This document shows, in pieces, positions 1-9,522 of a stretch of DNA of 64,000 nt. This DNA is from Argyresthia goedartella (taxonomy: Eukaryota; Arthropoda; Insecta; Lepidoptera; Argyresthiidae). Made by a program: the position numbers and the translations under genes. Where the stretch lies: positions 34,846,703-34,910,702 of the forward strand of contig OX463822.1 in assembly GCA_949825045.1 (NCBI GenBank), written 5' to 3'. Numbering within the stretch: the stretch's first letter is position 1; every line of letters starts with the position of its first letter. The notes below the pieces were generated by a model. That model was not told the origin of the DNA. It did no database searches and worked only from the letters and a program-made list of their open reading frames with translations.

Positions 1-572
1 AACGAACGCGTAAATACCATCCAAGGTAGAACGAAAAATCATTACCATAAGGGCGAAAGAGCGAGATAATTAATGTAATTGTAAGCGAATAGGAACAAAC
101 GAGACAAATATATTTAAAAGTGCAGTGAAGCAGTGCATGGTAACTGCCATTAGCGATAAGCCCGAGCGACAAACAATAGAAGCGGACTGACCAGGTAGAT
201 CGCACAGCGATACTCAAACATTCATGCTCTCGTAGTGAGAACACAACTAAACACATCAATACAATTATTATGGGCAAAAATACTGATACGCGCCGAACTA
301 GAGAAATTTGTTTAAATCACGCTCACTGTTTACAATGTACACATTGGAATTATGTGGATTTTACAGTACTTGACCCAAACGTGCTCATAGCCCTTTTCCT
401 TAAGCGATTTTTTAGTTTTGGTTAATAGTTTTTTATTTTCCGGGGTCAGATGGTCATTTAAATAAATATTTAGAGTTTTCAGGTACCTATTTTAAATAGG
501 TACCTGAAAACATTTACCTAACATTCCCACCACACAGCACATTAATGAACTCTTATTCCATCTTCGTTGCAG
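1..572 (+). other. Upstream intron of the tetraspanin gene
   Basis: No open reading frame of note is seen here. The stretch ends with a pyrimidine-containing acceptor (cag at 570-572) directly before the first recognisable tetraspanin exon, so I read it as intron, with earlier exons (start codon, first membrane segment) lying outside the window. It holds one perfect inverted repeat at 475-511. Confidence 0.6.
475..511. repeat. Perfect 18-bp inverted repeat with 1-nt centre
   Basis: Arms 475-492 and 494-511 are exact reverse complements (each contains ttcaggtacctattt or its complement) around a single t. It is AT-rich and lies about 60 bp before an exon acceptor. It could be a fragment of a palindromic transposon end; nothing nearby confirms that. 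Confidence 0.8.
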
Positions 573-944
573 GTGATAGGAGTGGGCGCGTGCGGGTTCA
601 GCCTCTGGGTTCTCTGGGCCGGCGTTGGGGCTGAAGAGACCCGGAGGGGCGCCGAGCCCGCAGCCCAGGCCGGGCTAGCCGCGGCGGGGGCGTGGGGCGG
701 TGCGCTGGCCGGCGGCGCCGCAGCCGGGCTCGCCGGGGCCGCTAGAGACTCGGCGGCCCTGCTCGCCGGCTCGTTCGTGTTGCTGGCTCTAGCGGGCGTG
801 GCGGAGGCGGCGGCGGCGTGGTGGGGCGCCGCGCACACACCGCGCCTGCACGCGCAGCTCCGGGACAGGCTGGCGGCGCTGGTGCAGCATGACTATGGGC
901 GGGTGACGCTCGCCACGCAGGTCATGGACACTATACAGCACGAT
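573..944 (+). CDS. Tetraspanin, exon with membrane segments 1-3 and start of large loop
   Basis: This is the first visible coding exon of a tetraspanin, a four-pass membrane organiser protein. The exon runs from acceptor cag (570-572) to donor gtgagt (945), is 372 nt, phase 0 at both ends, and encodes 124 residues. It is very GC-rich and alanine-rich. Hydrophobic stretches near residues 1-18, 30-58 and 61-85 fit the end of TM1, TM2 and TM3; the first extracellular loop would be short (AGVGAEETRRGAEP). From residue 86 the helix-forming start of the large extracellular loop follows, ending VMDTIQHD, which leads straight into the CCG motif of the next exon. The start codon lies upstream of the window. 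The family call rests on the exon chain as a whole; the individual paralogue is not identified. Confidence 0.75.
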
Positions 945-1407
945 GTGAGTACGACCTTACTCACTGCCGAATGGCAACCTCAAGTCAAAAGCAGTGGAGC
1001 ATATGCAAGGGCCCGCTCAAGTATTTCAATTTACTATACAAATATTACTTGTGCATCCAATGGTTACCTGTAATTGGGGGTACACCCAATACTACTTTTT
1101 TAAACTTTACATGTCTTTAGACTTATGTCTAAAGACATGTATCTGTATCATGTATTATATATCTGTTGATAAACATAATAAATAAATAAATAAAAACGTA
1201 TGCTCAAAGGCCCTGCAAACATAAGTGGGTCAGGTGTATACAATCCCCCTGAGTTGAAAATTAAGCATTGACCGGACGAGAGCGAATGTTGAGCGTCATC
1301 GGTAGAGACTGTAGTGGGATGATTCTCATACCTCTCCTTTATATTAGTATTATTAGATGTGTGTGTTATTAGATGTGATAAGATGACTGTGTCGTTTTCT
1401 TCTCCAG
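945..1407 (+). other. Tetraspanin intron
   Basis: The interval is bounded by donor GTGAGT (945) and acceptor CAG (1405-1407). Removing it joins phase-0 exons and yields the contiguous motif QHD-LDCCGAES. It holds a perfect hairpin at 1109-1140 and an AT-rich (aaat)n stretch around 1170-1190. Confidence 0.75.
1109..1140. repeat. Perfect 14-bp hairpin in intron
   Basis: Arms 1109-1122 (acatgtctttagac) and 1127-1140 are exact reverse complements with a 4-nt ttat loop. This is intronic and of no known role; it may be a remnant of a foldback element. Confidence 0.75.
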
Positions 1408-1581
1408 CTGGACTGCTGCGGTGCGGAGTCTGTGCGCGACTGGCAGAAGTCGTACTGGTCGAGCCAGCAACCGGGCTCCGAGCCCCCCGCCGCCTCCGTA
1501 GCCCCCGCCGCGCGCGCCACGCTCGACCTCAGCGTGGGGGCCGACGCGCCCTACTACATGCTACCGGAGTCTTGCTGCGAG
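1408..1581 (+). CDS. Tetraspanin exon with CCG and ESCC motifs
   Basis: This 174-nt, phase 0/0 exon encodes 58 residues. It opens LDCCGAESVRDWQ, the diagnostic CCG motif of the tetraspanin large extracellular loop, and closes with PESCCE, the second conserved double-cysteine motif. The cysteines would form the loop's disulfides. The acceptor is at 1405-1407 and the donor gtcagt at 1582. The middle is proline/alanine-rich (SSQQPGSEPPAASV) and probably a variable surface. Motif spacing and splice phases make the family call firm. Confidence 0.85.
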
Positions 1582-1771
1582 GTCAGTTATCCACCGGCCT
1601 CTTATTTTCTTCTTCCTTTTCACGGTATCGTTGGTGCAAACTTTTCAAAAATCTTTATCCTTCCAATTATAATTACGAAAATCTCATTTCTAAGAGACCG
1701 ATGACGATGACTGTGATGGATGGAGCCATGCAAAGTGAAACTATTCTGATTTGCCTTGTGTTGTGTGGCAG

Positions 1772-1995
1772 GCCGGCTCAGATGCGTCGGAGTGTCTCCT
1801 CGCGCGTCGCGTGGCGGCGGCCTCGCGCGGCGGCGGGACGGGCGTGCGGGCGGCGGCATGCCTGCCGCGCGTGCTGGAGTACCTGTCGCGGGGCGCGCGG
1901 CTGCTGCTGGCGGCGGCGGCGGCGCTGGCCGCGGCGCACCTGGCCGCGCTGCTGCTCACGCTGGCGGCAGCTCACAGCGCCACGCGCCACCACAG
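1772..1995 (+). CDS. Tetraspanin exon with last loop cysteines and TM4
   Basis: This 224-nt exon runs from acceptor gcag (1768-1771) to donor GTAACT (1996). It begins AGSDASECLLARR, carries two more loop cysteines (SEC, AAC), then a long alanine/leucine membrane span (TM4, about residues 45-68 of the exon) and a basic cytoplasmic end SATRHH plus two nt of an Arg codon (phase 2). If the donor is not used, the frame meets TAA at 1997-1999, so retention gives a protein ending in HHR. The 3' end of this exon and its donor are the source of the tandem arrays at 1996-2247 and 9610-11060. Confidence 0.8.
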
Positions 1996-2247
1996 GTAAC
2001 TAGTCTGCTGCCCGACACAGCTACCGGCGGCGCACCTGGCCGCGCTGCTGCTCACGCTGGCGGCAGCTCACAGCGCCACGCGCCACCACAGGTAACTAGT
2101 CTGCTGCCCGACACAGCTGCCGGCGGCGCACCTGGCCGCGCTGCTGCTCACGCTGGCGGCAGCTCACAGCGCCACGCGCCACCACAGGTAACTAGTCTGC
2201 TGCCCGACACAGCTGCCGGCGGCGCACCTGGCCGCGCTGCTGCTCAC
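1996..2247 (+). repeat. Exon-derived satellite, left block (96-bp units)
   Basis: Donor motifs GTAACT recur at 1996, 2092 and 2188, a period of exactly 96 bp. Each unit repeats the intron start (gtaactagtctgctgcccg, then acacag) followed by about 71 bp copied from the end of the tetraspanin exon (TM4 coding segment through the CAC-CAC-AG|GT boundary). The block begins at the genuine exon 3 donor, so the satellite arose in place by tandem duplication of the exon/intron junction. It is cut at 2247 by the copia element and resumes at 9610. Confidence 0.92.
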
Positions 2248-2413
2248 TTTTGGTGACTACCAGATTTGCGAAGCTGACGTTGAATAAAATTACGTTTATT
2301 CAAGACGATTGTATGGCGTTTTATTTTCGAGTGACAAAGTCATTATCAAGCGACATAAATTTAAACAAGGATTGACATGTGACTTACAGTATTAGACAAA
2401 GAATAAACCAACA
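2248..2413 (-). repeat. Copia 3' LTR
   Basis: The minus strand reads from TGTTGG (near 2413) to ...GTCACCAAAA (2248), after a purine-rich tract (minus strand of about 2419-2441). TGTTGG matches the usual start of copia LTRs. The last 59 bp match the 5' LTR remnant at 9551-9609 with two differences. The exact outer border is uncertain by a few bases. Confidence 0.65.
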
Positions 2414-2611
2414 AAAAGTTTACCCTTTATCACTTTCCCTCACTAGTTTGTTGGGACCAAGGGACCATACCGAGTGTTTCCCTTAACTTTGTGAAGGTTG
2501 GCCTCGGTAGGCCTTTTGTGAGAATATCTGCAATCTGGTCACTTGTCGAAACCCTCTGAACTCGGATCTCTTTTTCCGACACGAGTTCTCTCACATAGAA
2601 ATGTCTAATTC

Positions 2612-3028
2612 TTATGTGTTTCGTCCGCTTGTGGAATTCAGGATTTGTGCAAGTCTTATTGCAGCCTCGTTGTCAACACTTAGGGTCGGAACGCACGTGA
2701 GCGTTGTCAATTGTGCCATCACTCGTTTCAGCCAGACCAATTCTCTAGCCGCTTCACTAGCTGCTACTAGCTCGGCTTCTGTTGTTAAGATCGCCACGGA
2801 TGCTTGACGTTGGCTGAGCCAGGAGACTGCGCCTCCTGCATATCTACAGACAACTCCAGTGGTAGATCGACCAGTCATGGTATCACCACCGTGATCTGCG
2901 TCGCTGAAGCCTTCTAAAATTCCAGCCAGATGTCCAAGTTTGTATCGGATGCCGTTCGATATGGTGCCTTTCAGATATCTCATGAACCTTTTGACATTCA
3001 GCCAGTCTTCTTTAGTTGGTGCTTCCAA
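2612..3028 (-). pseudogene. Copia RNase H fragment
   Basis: The reading frame carries hallmarks of the copia pol C-terminus: GFSDADHGGD (first catalytic Asp region), STTGVVC, then TEAELVAASEAARELVWL (catalytic Glu) and the late Asp in SVDNEAAIRLA. The frame ends shortly after and lacks the usual KHI motif, so its 3' end is degraded. The next upstream part (3053-3450) is in another frame, and a stop or shift lies between (around 3030-3060). Confidence 0.85.
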
Positions 3029-3052
3029 TTTGCGTGATGCTACACTAACGGC

Positions 3053-3450
3053 TTATGCTATATAAGGGCGCGTTGCTACCATGAGATACGCTAGACCTCC
3101 TACAGCTTCTCTGTATGGATAGTGCTCGTTTATCTCTTCAATGTGTTCGCTTACTTTCCCTGAAATGGACGTCGAATCTATTGGCGTAGTAATTGGGTTA
3201 CAATCGCTCATTCCAAATTTTTCTAAAAGCTTTCGGGTATAAGCTTCTTGCTTTAGGATGATTGCCCCTTTGTCTTGTACAATTTCTATACCTAGGTAGA
3301 AGTTGGCAGGCTTTGTCGTTATCTTTAGCTTTTCTCGCAAGTTGCTAAGGAACTCCTTCGCCGTCTTCTCATCTGTCGCTGCAACTAGTCCGTCATCCAC
3401 AAACAGTATCAGAAGTATTCTCTTGTCTCCATATTTCCTCGTATATAGAC
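3053..3450 (-). pseudogene. Copia reverse transcriptase, C-terminal part
   Basis: The frame shows FVDDGLVAATDE (copia VDD catalytic box), then FYLGIEIVQDKG and LLEKFGMSDCNPITTP, the typical copia thumb sequence, and AVGGLAYLMVATRP. A single-base shift lies at about 3440 (YIR to KYGDKRILLI). Directly upstream, the frame is protease rather than RT, so integrase and the palm N-terminus have been deleted. Confidence 0.85.
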
Positions 3451-3770
3451 AGGGTTGTCGACATACCAGTTGTCTCGATCGCGATCTGCGTTTATATTGT
3501 TTACCGCAGTAGCTAGCATTGTAAATGCTTTATTCACTCGTTCACGCTTATCAAAATTCTTATTAGGAGGTCCAGATTCGAGCTCTTCGGAGGTTTGCCG
3601 TCGCTAACCCATTTAGAACTGTTTTTCACTCTGTGTCCATATTCAAGACAGTACCATCTGAGCGTTTTATCCTTCCGGTTCTGATTGTGTGTACAGCGCT
3701 TAGTGCTCGTCGATGCACTTAGAATGTCTTGATCACTTGAACATATATCGGTCTTCGACGGGACTCTCAT
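3451..3770 (-). pseudogene. Copia gag zinc knuckle fused to protease start
   Basis: Reading from 3770 down: a basic segment, a degenerate knuckle (WYCLEYGHRVKN, normally C-x2-C-x4-H-x4-C), SDGKPPK, then DNWYVDN, the start of the copia aspartic protease (normally ...DNGAT). It breaks immediately after DN and continues as RT sequence. This dates the internal deletion to the protease/RT boundary. The call is from motif recall and order in the element. Confidence 0.65.
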
Positions 3771-4134
3771 ATCCTATGCCTGCTCTACAATATTTTGTGG
3801 AACCCTCGGTACCCTAACTTCCTGCGTGATCGCTTCGAATTTCTTTCTTCATGCAGGCCTCGGAGAACTCACATGGCTACTATGCTTAAAGCCCCACAAC
3901 GCTCCACTGCAACCTTCGAGCACGGGTTTAGAATCCGCGCTATACGGCTGTGGAATGAACTCCCCTGCACCATCAGGGACAGTCCATCACTGAATATCAG
4001 TCGAGCCCGGGCGCTTGTCACGATCAGTCGCACACGCGAATATCTGCACCTACGTTTACTATTCGCGCGACTTTAACCCGTCCGTACTTCTTACATAGGG
4101 CTCACGTTGCATTACTTCTATAACAATCAACATA

Positions 4135-5091
4135 ATGTTTTGTGCTAAGTGTAAAGACGTTGTTACTGACTTTGTTACGTGTCAAGGATCACAGTGCAAT
4201 GGTCGTTTTCATTACGGTTGTGCCGGAATTGCGGAAACCACGTACAGGAAGATGGGACCGGAAAAAAAAGCGGCCTGGCGCTGTCCAACCTGCAGGGTAG
4301 ATTCGGAAAAAAGCGCGTCACCATCGCTTTCGGAATTGATGAATGAACTCAAAGAATTTAGGAGTGAATTTCACTCTATGAAGTCTGATATATCATCAAT
4401 TAAGTCCGAATCTCAAAGCACCTCTCAATACATGCAAGACTTATCTTCTAAGCTGTGCAACCTCGATTCGCGTTTCACTAAAATGGAGGAACGGTTGGCA
4501 CTCGTTGAAGCTAAAACCGCAACACTGGCTACTCTTCAGCAGAGTCTTACCACCGCCGAGCATACTATAGCACAGCTTCAAAAAGAAAGTAACCAACAAA
4601 ATCAGTTTTCACGCTTGAATAATCTAGAAATAGTGGGCGTCCCGGAAAGAAACGGCGAAAACATCACTTCCATATTACGAGATATCTGCAATAAAGTGGG
4701 TTTCTCACTCGCGGAAACCGACGTTGACACTATTCACCGAGTTCGTCCATTCAATGATATTAACAATAAGAGCATTATACCGACACGTCATCCGTCGATA
4801 ATTGTGCGCTTCACCCAACGTCATCGCAGAAACCAGTTGTTAGCGGCGGTGCGCGCGCGCCGCGGCCTCACCTCAGCTGACATCGGCCTGCCTGGCGCGG
4901 CCTACCCGCTTTATGTCAACGAGCACCTGACACCCACTAACAAACTGCTGCTAAAGAAGTCTCGCGAACGAAAAGTAGAACTTAACTACTCTTATCTTTG
5001 GATCAGAGACTGCAAGATCTTGCTTCGGAAAAATGATAAATCTAAAGTGTTGCGCGTTAGTGATGAATCTGATTTATTAAAACTTCAATGA
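4135..5091 (+). CDS. LINE ORF1 protein with PHD-like zinc finger and FP25-like C-terminus
   Basis: This 318-residue protein is the RNA-binding chaperone of the LINE, expected in cytoplasmic RNP. Residues 1-55 form a cysteine/histidine finger (MFCAKCKD, CQGSQC, FHYGC, WRCPTC) with PHD spacing. Residues about 65-155 are heptad-rich (SELMNELKEFRSEF, then LDSRFTKMEERLALVE) and probably a trimerising coiled coil. Residues about 160-315 (RLNNLEIVGVPE, IIVRFTQRHRRNQLL, YVNEHLTPTNKLLLKKSR) match the conserved fold shared by many insect LINE ORF1 proteins and the baculovirus FP25 family. The ATG at 4135 is the first good start and leaves a 136-bp leader. The ORF is intact. Confidence 0.85.
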   Translation: MFCAKCKDVVTDFVTCQGSQCNGRFHYGCAGIAETTYRKMGPEKKAAWRCPTCRVDSEKSASPSLSELMNELKEFRSEFHSMKSDISSIKSESQSTSQYMQDLSSKLCNLDSRFTKMEERLALVEAKTATLATLQQSLTTAEHTIAQLQKESNQQNQFSRLNNLEIVGVPERNGENITSILRDICNKVGFSLAETDVDTIHRVRPFNDINNKSIIPTRHPSIIVRFTQRHRRNQLLAAVRARRGLTSADIGLPGAAYPLYVNEHLTPTNKLLLKKSRERKVELNYSYLWIRDCKILLRKNDKSKVLRVSDESDLLKLQ

Positions 5092-5338
5092 CTAACATCA
5101 AAGCTGAAAGACTATCGACTTTTTGGATTTTTTTTTATTATAATTGCCTGCCCCATTAATTACATAGTTACATATAAACACACATGTATTTTGAGCGTTA
5201 AACTTATTGTTGAGATTAAATCGTATGCGTTTGAGGAATACTACAATTGTAAAAGCTTTATAACTATTCGGCCACGTACTTATTTTTGTTTATCTAAAAA
5301 TGTTACTGTAAGTTATATATGTTATTTTCCGGTCAACA

Positions 5339-8296
5339 ATGATTCAATTAAGTAGTTTAAATATTTATTACCAGAACGTGAGGGGACTGCGCACTAAATC
5401 CCATGACTTCTTATCAAATGTTTTAAAATGTAATTATGATATTATATGTTTGTCTGAAACGTGGCTGACTCCAAATTTTACCGATGCTGAGTATTTTTAC
5501 CACAACTATAATGTGTTTAGGCGGGACCGAGGTAGTGGAGACGTACGGGGGGGAGGGGTTCTAATAGCCGTACGCAGCGAACTGTGCGCGCGCCGCCGCG
5601 ATGATCTGTGCAGCGCGCCTTCAGCCGAGGAGCTGTGGTTGAGCATCGAGCTGGCTCCCGCCGCCGCTGCCACCGCCGCCCCGCCGCGCGCTCGACCTAC
5701 CCGCCTGCGCCCGCCCGTCGCCGCCGGCCCGTGCGCTGCACGTACACTATACATCGCCTGCTCATACTTTCCGCACGGGCCCCTTCACGCCACCCAACTT
5801 CAATCGTTCTTTGACTCCGTTTCGAATATAGTAGAACAAAAGAATAGCGACTCTTTCCTATTATTGGGTGATTTTAATATCTCGCATGCTTCGTGGGTTC
5901 ATGGTAACAATACTTTATTATCGATCCAAGTCAATAGCGATCCTATAGCCACCATGTTATCAGAGTTTATGGATCTAACGGGTCTTCAGCAATTTAATTG
6001 GTGCACTAATGTTAACGACCGTATTTTAGATTTAATAATTAGCAATTCGACATGTGTAGTTGCGCCGTGTGATTCACCTCTCACTGCCGAAGACCCCCAC
6101 CATATAGCGCTCGACTTAACTTTCAGCTTAGATCACAGTATCCAGCTTGTATCTAATGATAGCTATAAGTATTTATTTCATGCAGCCGATTTCGATAATA
6201 TTGGAAAATCCTTGTCCGAAACTAACTGGGATGTTCTTAATGACATGGACACAGAAACAGCCGTCACATATTTCTACTGCACTCTGCATAAGTTAATTGA
6301 TAAATATGTACCTAAACGCAAAGTTTCTGTTAACTCCAGATATCCTCCCTGGTATTCCCGAGCACTTGTTAAACTTATTCGTGAAAAATTGAAAGTTCAT
6401 ACGAAATGGAAGATTTATCAGGATCCCCTTGATTATCAGGAATTTCAGATATTAAGAGCGCGGGAAAAGAAGGTCGAATCGGAATGTTATATAAAATACA
6501 TTAATTTAGCTGAAGATAAAATCACAATTTCACCTAAATTCTTTTGGAGTTTCATTAAGTCTAAGTTTAATTCAAATAACATACCAGATCACATGACCTA
6601 TGACGGGGAAACGTCCACTGATGGCGAAGCCATCACAAACATGTTCAATGATTATTTCCATTCTGTGTTTTCCTTACCTGACACGAACCATACAACTGTC
6701 AATATCGATGTAGTCCCTGACACATCAGTCGTGAACTTATCAACAATTAACGTCTCAGAAGAGTTAGTTATGAAACACCTAAGGAATACTGATGTTAACA
6801 AGGGTGCCGGTGTGGATGAAGTGCACCCCTTATTAATTAATAAACTCGCTAAAGTACTAACGGTTCCTATCACTAAGCTATATAAAAAATCGTTGTCGGA
6901 AGGTTGTTTCCCAAACGTCTGGAAACAAGCCTTGATAACCCCAATATTTAAAAATGGAGATAAACACGATGTGAGACAATATAGGCCCATATCTAAATTA
7001 TGTATATTTGGTAAAATTTTAGAGAAAATTGTGACTAATGAATTAAATTCACTATTGTGTAGGCATGTTTCCCCCTACCAGCATGGTTTTCTCAGGGGAC
7101 GTAGTGTGGACACAAATCTAGTAACGTATACTGATTTTCTTCTTAATGCACTTGATTCTGGATTTCAGGTGGACGCCGTGTATACCGATTTTTCCAAAGC
7201 CTTTGACAAGATAAATCATTCAACTTTGCTACGGAAATTACTGAAACTCGGTATACACGGCGACCTCCTAAGATGGCTGAATTCTTATATTAATAACCGA
7301 AGCCAAGCTGTGGCGCTCAAAGGGTACACTTCAAAATTCCTAAATATTACATCTGGAATCCCCCAGGGTTCGCATTTAGGTCCGTTCTTGTTTACGCTTT
7401 ATATAAATGACATCGAATCAACCTTCGTTCACTCATGTCATCTGTTATATGCCGATGATACTAAAATTTTTAAGATAGTCTCATCGATATCTGATTGCGA
7501 GGATCTACAAAATGATCTGTTAAAGTTTGATCACTACTGTAAGAAAAACCAATTAATTCTCAATTCTGACAAGTGTTACATTATTACTTTCTCCCGCAAA
7601 CACAATCCCATTTCATTTAATTACACTTTGTCTAGTAAAATTATTACTCGCGTTAAGTCAATCAGAGATCTTGGCTTGACGTTAGATGATAAACTAAATT
7701 TTAACATTCATATAGACAACATTATATCTCGGGCGTATAAGCAGCTTGGTTTGATTCTACGTTTATCCAAACCTTTTAGACGACCTTTCACTTTCAAAAT
7801 CTTATATTACACCTTTGTCCGCAGTATACTTGAGTTTGGTAGTGTTATATGGAACCCGCAATATGCAGTCCACATCTCACGCATAGAAAAAATTCAAAAT
7901 AAATTTCTGAAATCATTGGATTTTAGAACAGGTCATTGTTTCCAGGATTACCATACCTCTGCTTTAAGGCATGGTTTAGATCCTTTAGATAGGAGGCGTT
8001 CCTACCTTGATGCTAGTTTCCTATATAAAATATTACACAACGTTATCGATTCATCTCATCTTTTGGAGTCAATAACTTTCAGAGTAAAACGCATTTCCTC
8101 ACGTTCAAACGCCATTTTTCACATCCCTAAGTGCAACACGAGATATGCTAGTAACTCTTTCATAAGGCGTTCTTGTAACTTTTATAATACGCATTTATCA
8201 GATGTCGATATTTTCTCAGAATCTATTTATCAATTTAAAAATAATATTAGAAAATTGTTATTAGTTAATAGCTGTAGTAGTCGTAACGATTCTTAA
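5339..8296 (+). CDS. LINE ORF2: endonuclease plus reverse transcriptase
   Basis: This 985-residue ORF is uninterrupted. The N-terminal apurinic-like endonuclease shows YYQNVRGLRTK, CLSETWL, LLGDFNISH and the final AEDPHHIALD block. The RT occupies the middle: RPISKLCIFGKILEK, YTDFSKAFDKINH (first Asp, near residue 615), GIPQGSHLGP and YADDTKIF (catalytic YADD, near residue 704). The C-terminal part carries SVIWNPQYAVHISRIEKIQ, typical of Jockey/CR1 elements. A GC-rich, arginine/alanine-rich insertion near residues 80-135 departs from the AT-rich rest. It nicks target DNA and copies the element RNA there. The start ATG lies 247 bp after ORF1. Confidence 0.9.
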   Translation: MIQLSSLNIYYQNVRGLRTKSHDFLSNVLKCNYDIICLSETWLTPNFTDAEYFYHNYNVFRRDRGSGDVRGGGVLIAVRSELCARRRDDLCSAPSAEELWLSIELAPAAAATAAPPRARPTRLRPPVAAGPCAARTLYIACSYFPHGPLHATQLQSFFDSVSNIVEQKNSDSFLLLGDFNISHASWVHGNNTLLSIQVNSDPIATMLSEFMDLTGLQQFNWCTNVNDRILDLIISNSTCVVAPCDSPLTAEDPHHIALDLTFSLDHSIQLVSNDSYKYLFHAADFDNIGKSLSETNWDVLNDMDTETAVTYFYCTLHKLIDKYVPKRKVSVNSRYPPWYSRALVKLIREKLKVHTKWKIYQDPLDYQEFQILRAREKKVESECYIKYINLAEDKITISPKFFWSFIKSKFNSNNIPDHMTYDGETSTDGEAITNMFNDYFHSVFSLPDTNHTTVNIDVVPDTSVVNLSTINVSEELVMKHLRNTDVNKGAGVDEVHPLLINKLAKVLTVPITKLYKKSLSEGCFPNVWKQALITPIFKNGDKHDVRQYRPISKLCIFGKILEKIVTNELNSLLCRHVSPYQHGFLRGRSVDTNLVTYTDFLLNALDSGFQVDAVYTDFSKAFDKINHSTLLRKLLKLGIHGDLLRWLNSYINNRSQAVALKGYTSKFLNITSGIPQGSHLGPFLFTLYINDIESTFVHSCHLLYADDTKIFKIVSSISDCEDLQNDLLKFDHYCKKNQLILNSDKCYIITFSRKHNPISFNYTLSSKIITRVKSIRDLGLTLDDKLNFNIHIDNIISRAYKQLGLILRLSKPFRRPFTFKILYYTFVRSILEFGSVIWNPQYAVHISRIEKIQNKFLKSLDFRTGHCFQDYHTSALRHGLDPLDRRRSYLDASFLYKILHNVIDSSHLLESITFRVKRISSRSNAIFHIPKCNTRYASNSFIRRSCNFYNTHLSDVDIFSESIYQFKNNIRKLLLVNSCSSRNDS

Positions 8297-8760
8297 TTTG
8301 TAATTCTAAATTCTAAATTCTCTTCCAAATTTTGTATTTCCTTGTATTTTCTTTTCCATAGTATTGTATGAAGTAATGCCGCTTAAGACCATTGTAAAAA
8401 TATATTTATAAAATATGGAGCTCTAGGTCTATTAGTATTTAAAATTTCTAATTTTTAATATTTGTGTACGACTGTATGTTTCCTGAATAAACGAAAATAA
8501 AAAAAATAAAAAAATAAAAATAAAAATAATATCTTTAAGAACCGACTAAAGAAGCACTATCTTTCACTTTCTATTTAGCTATATAATGTATTAGTATTAG
8601 TATATTTGTAAGATATTTATTGATATGCTGTATTTATGTAACTGTGTATGTAGTCTATATTTCTTAGCAATAGGGTTTTATGTATGTGTAATATGTATTA
8701 TATTAGAATATAGTCTTAATTGTACGCGCAATTCTTTCCCTTACCTATCATCTCCGTCTC

Positions 8761-9522
8761 CTATCCAACATTGTTTGCTGGAAGAAATCTCTTTTTAGAG
8801 ATAAGCTCGCCTTTGTACATGTTTTTTCTATCATAAGTTATCTGTATGTCTGTTTTGTTTAGTACAATAAAGAAATTACGAATTACGGTATGTTTACTGG
8901 ATATGGCTCTCCCGTGAGCACAAACGTGGCTCGTCAAATTGTCTATAGTCCTCTCGACTTTTGGTATTAAAAGCCAGGTGCTTCTAAATGAAAAATACTC
9001 TTCGCCGAGTGTGTTTAATATCTTGCAGATTAGAAGAAGTTCGGGTAACTCTCTTCCATCAGAACGTGACATCTCTTGATTGAGATCGGTCCAGATATTT
9101 TTAGCTTGCTCATGTGCGTAGCGATGTCGTCTGCGGGGTCGCGTTTAAACCCAAAGAATGACATGCATAGGTTGTAAGAGCGGTCTTCGCAAATACCATC
9201 ATAGAGGCGGTGTAGTTCGAGCCAAACTTCGCGTGATGTCGTAAAGCGCATTGCTTTTTTCAGTGTCTCTTCGCGCATATTTGTGGTGAGGAACAAGAGG
9301 GCGGTGGCGTCTGCTTTAGAGAACTTTTCGACATTCTCCCTGTAAGCCTGTGCGCCTGCATCACCAGCGTCGGCTGCTAATGCAATCGGTTTTTGGAACG
9401 TGCCTTCTACTTCTTCTAGAGCGTGCGAAACAGTACGCAGATGAAATTTTACTTTATATTTCCATGTGTCCCGATTGTTTTTTCCATTTAGTAGTCCGAT
9501 TTAGATTTTCCTAAAAGTCCGT
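8761..9522 (-). pseudogene. Copia gag (UBN2-type)
   Basis: The frame opens near 9522 with ATGGACGGACTT..., has an early stop or shift, then reads through ALEEVEGTFQKP, AYRENVEKFSKADATALLFL and TNMREETLKKAMRFTTSREVW, typical of copia gag (the region often annotated as UBN2), and PELLLICKILNTLGEEY after a frameshift at about 9050. The tail is cut at 8765 by a LINE insertion with target duplication TCCTAT; it resumes at 3771. The protein would package the element's RNA; here it is dead. Confidence 0.8.

Larger units (their letters stand above)
3999..8527 (+). mobile_element. Full-length CR1/Jockey-type LINE with intact ORFs
   Basis: The element starts agtcgagcccggg, runs through two uninterrupted ORFs and ends in an A-rich (aaaat)n tail. 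AATATC at 3993-3998 and 8528-8533 is a 6-bp target duplication. The insert restores the interrupted older LINE frame when removed, which fixes both ends. At 4.5 kb with complete ORF1 (zinc finger, coiled coil) and ORF2 (endonuclease, RT) it could be mobile or only recently inserted. Clade assignment within the Jockey/CR1 group needs a phylogeny. Confidence 0.85.
3778..8758 (+). mobile_element. 5'-truncated LINE (older), split by a younger LINE
   Basis: Sequence 3778-3998 encodes an ORF2 C-terminus (LLYNILWNPRYPNF, then LWNELPCTIRDSPSLNI). Removing the insert 3999-8533 joins it in frame to FKNRLKKHYLSLSI-stop at 8534-8575, followed by a 3' UTR to 8758. It is flanked by TCCTAT at 3772-3777 and 8759-8764, a target duplication inside the copia gag. 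It is severely 5'-truncated and inert. Confidence 0.8.

Noticed and set aside
1756..2256. 166-codon frame over exon 3 and the left array
   Set aside because: Out of frame with the tetraspanin exon, which has the motifs and splice sites.
3795..4076. 93-codon frame ending in LLFARL
   Set aside because: Hybrid of an old LINE C-terminus (to 3998) and the 5' leader of the younger LINE; the real continuation is at 8534.
5506..5814. Arg/Ala-rich ORFs on both strands
   Set aside because: Shadows of the GC-rich insertion inside LINE ORF2.
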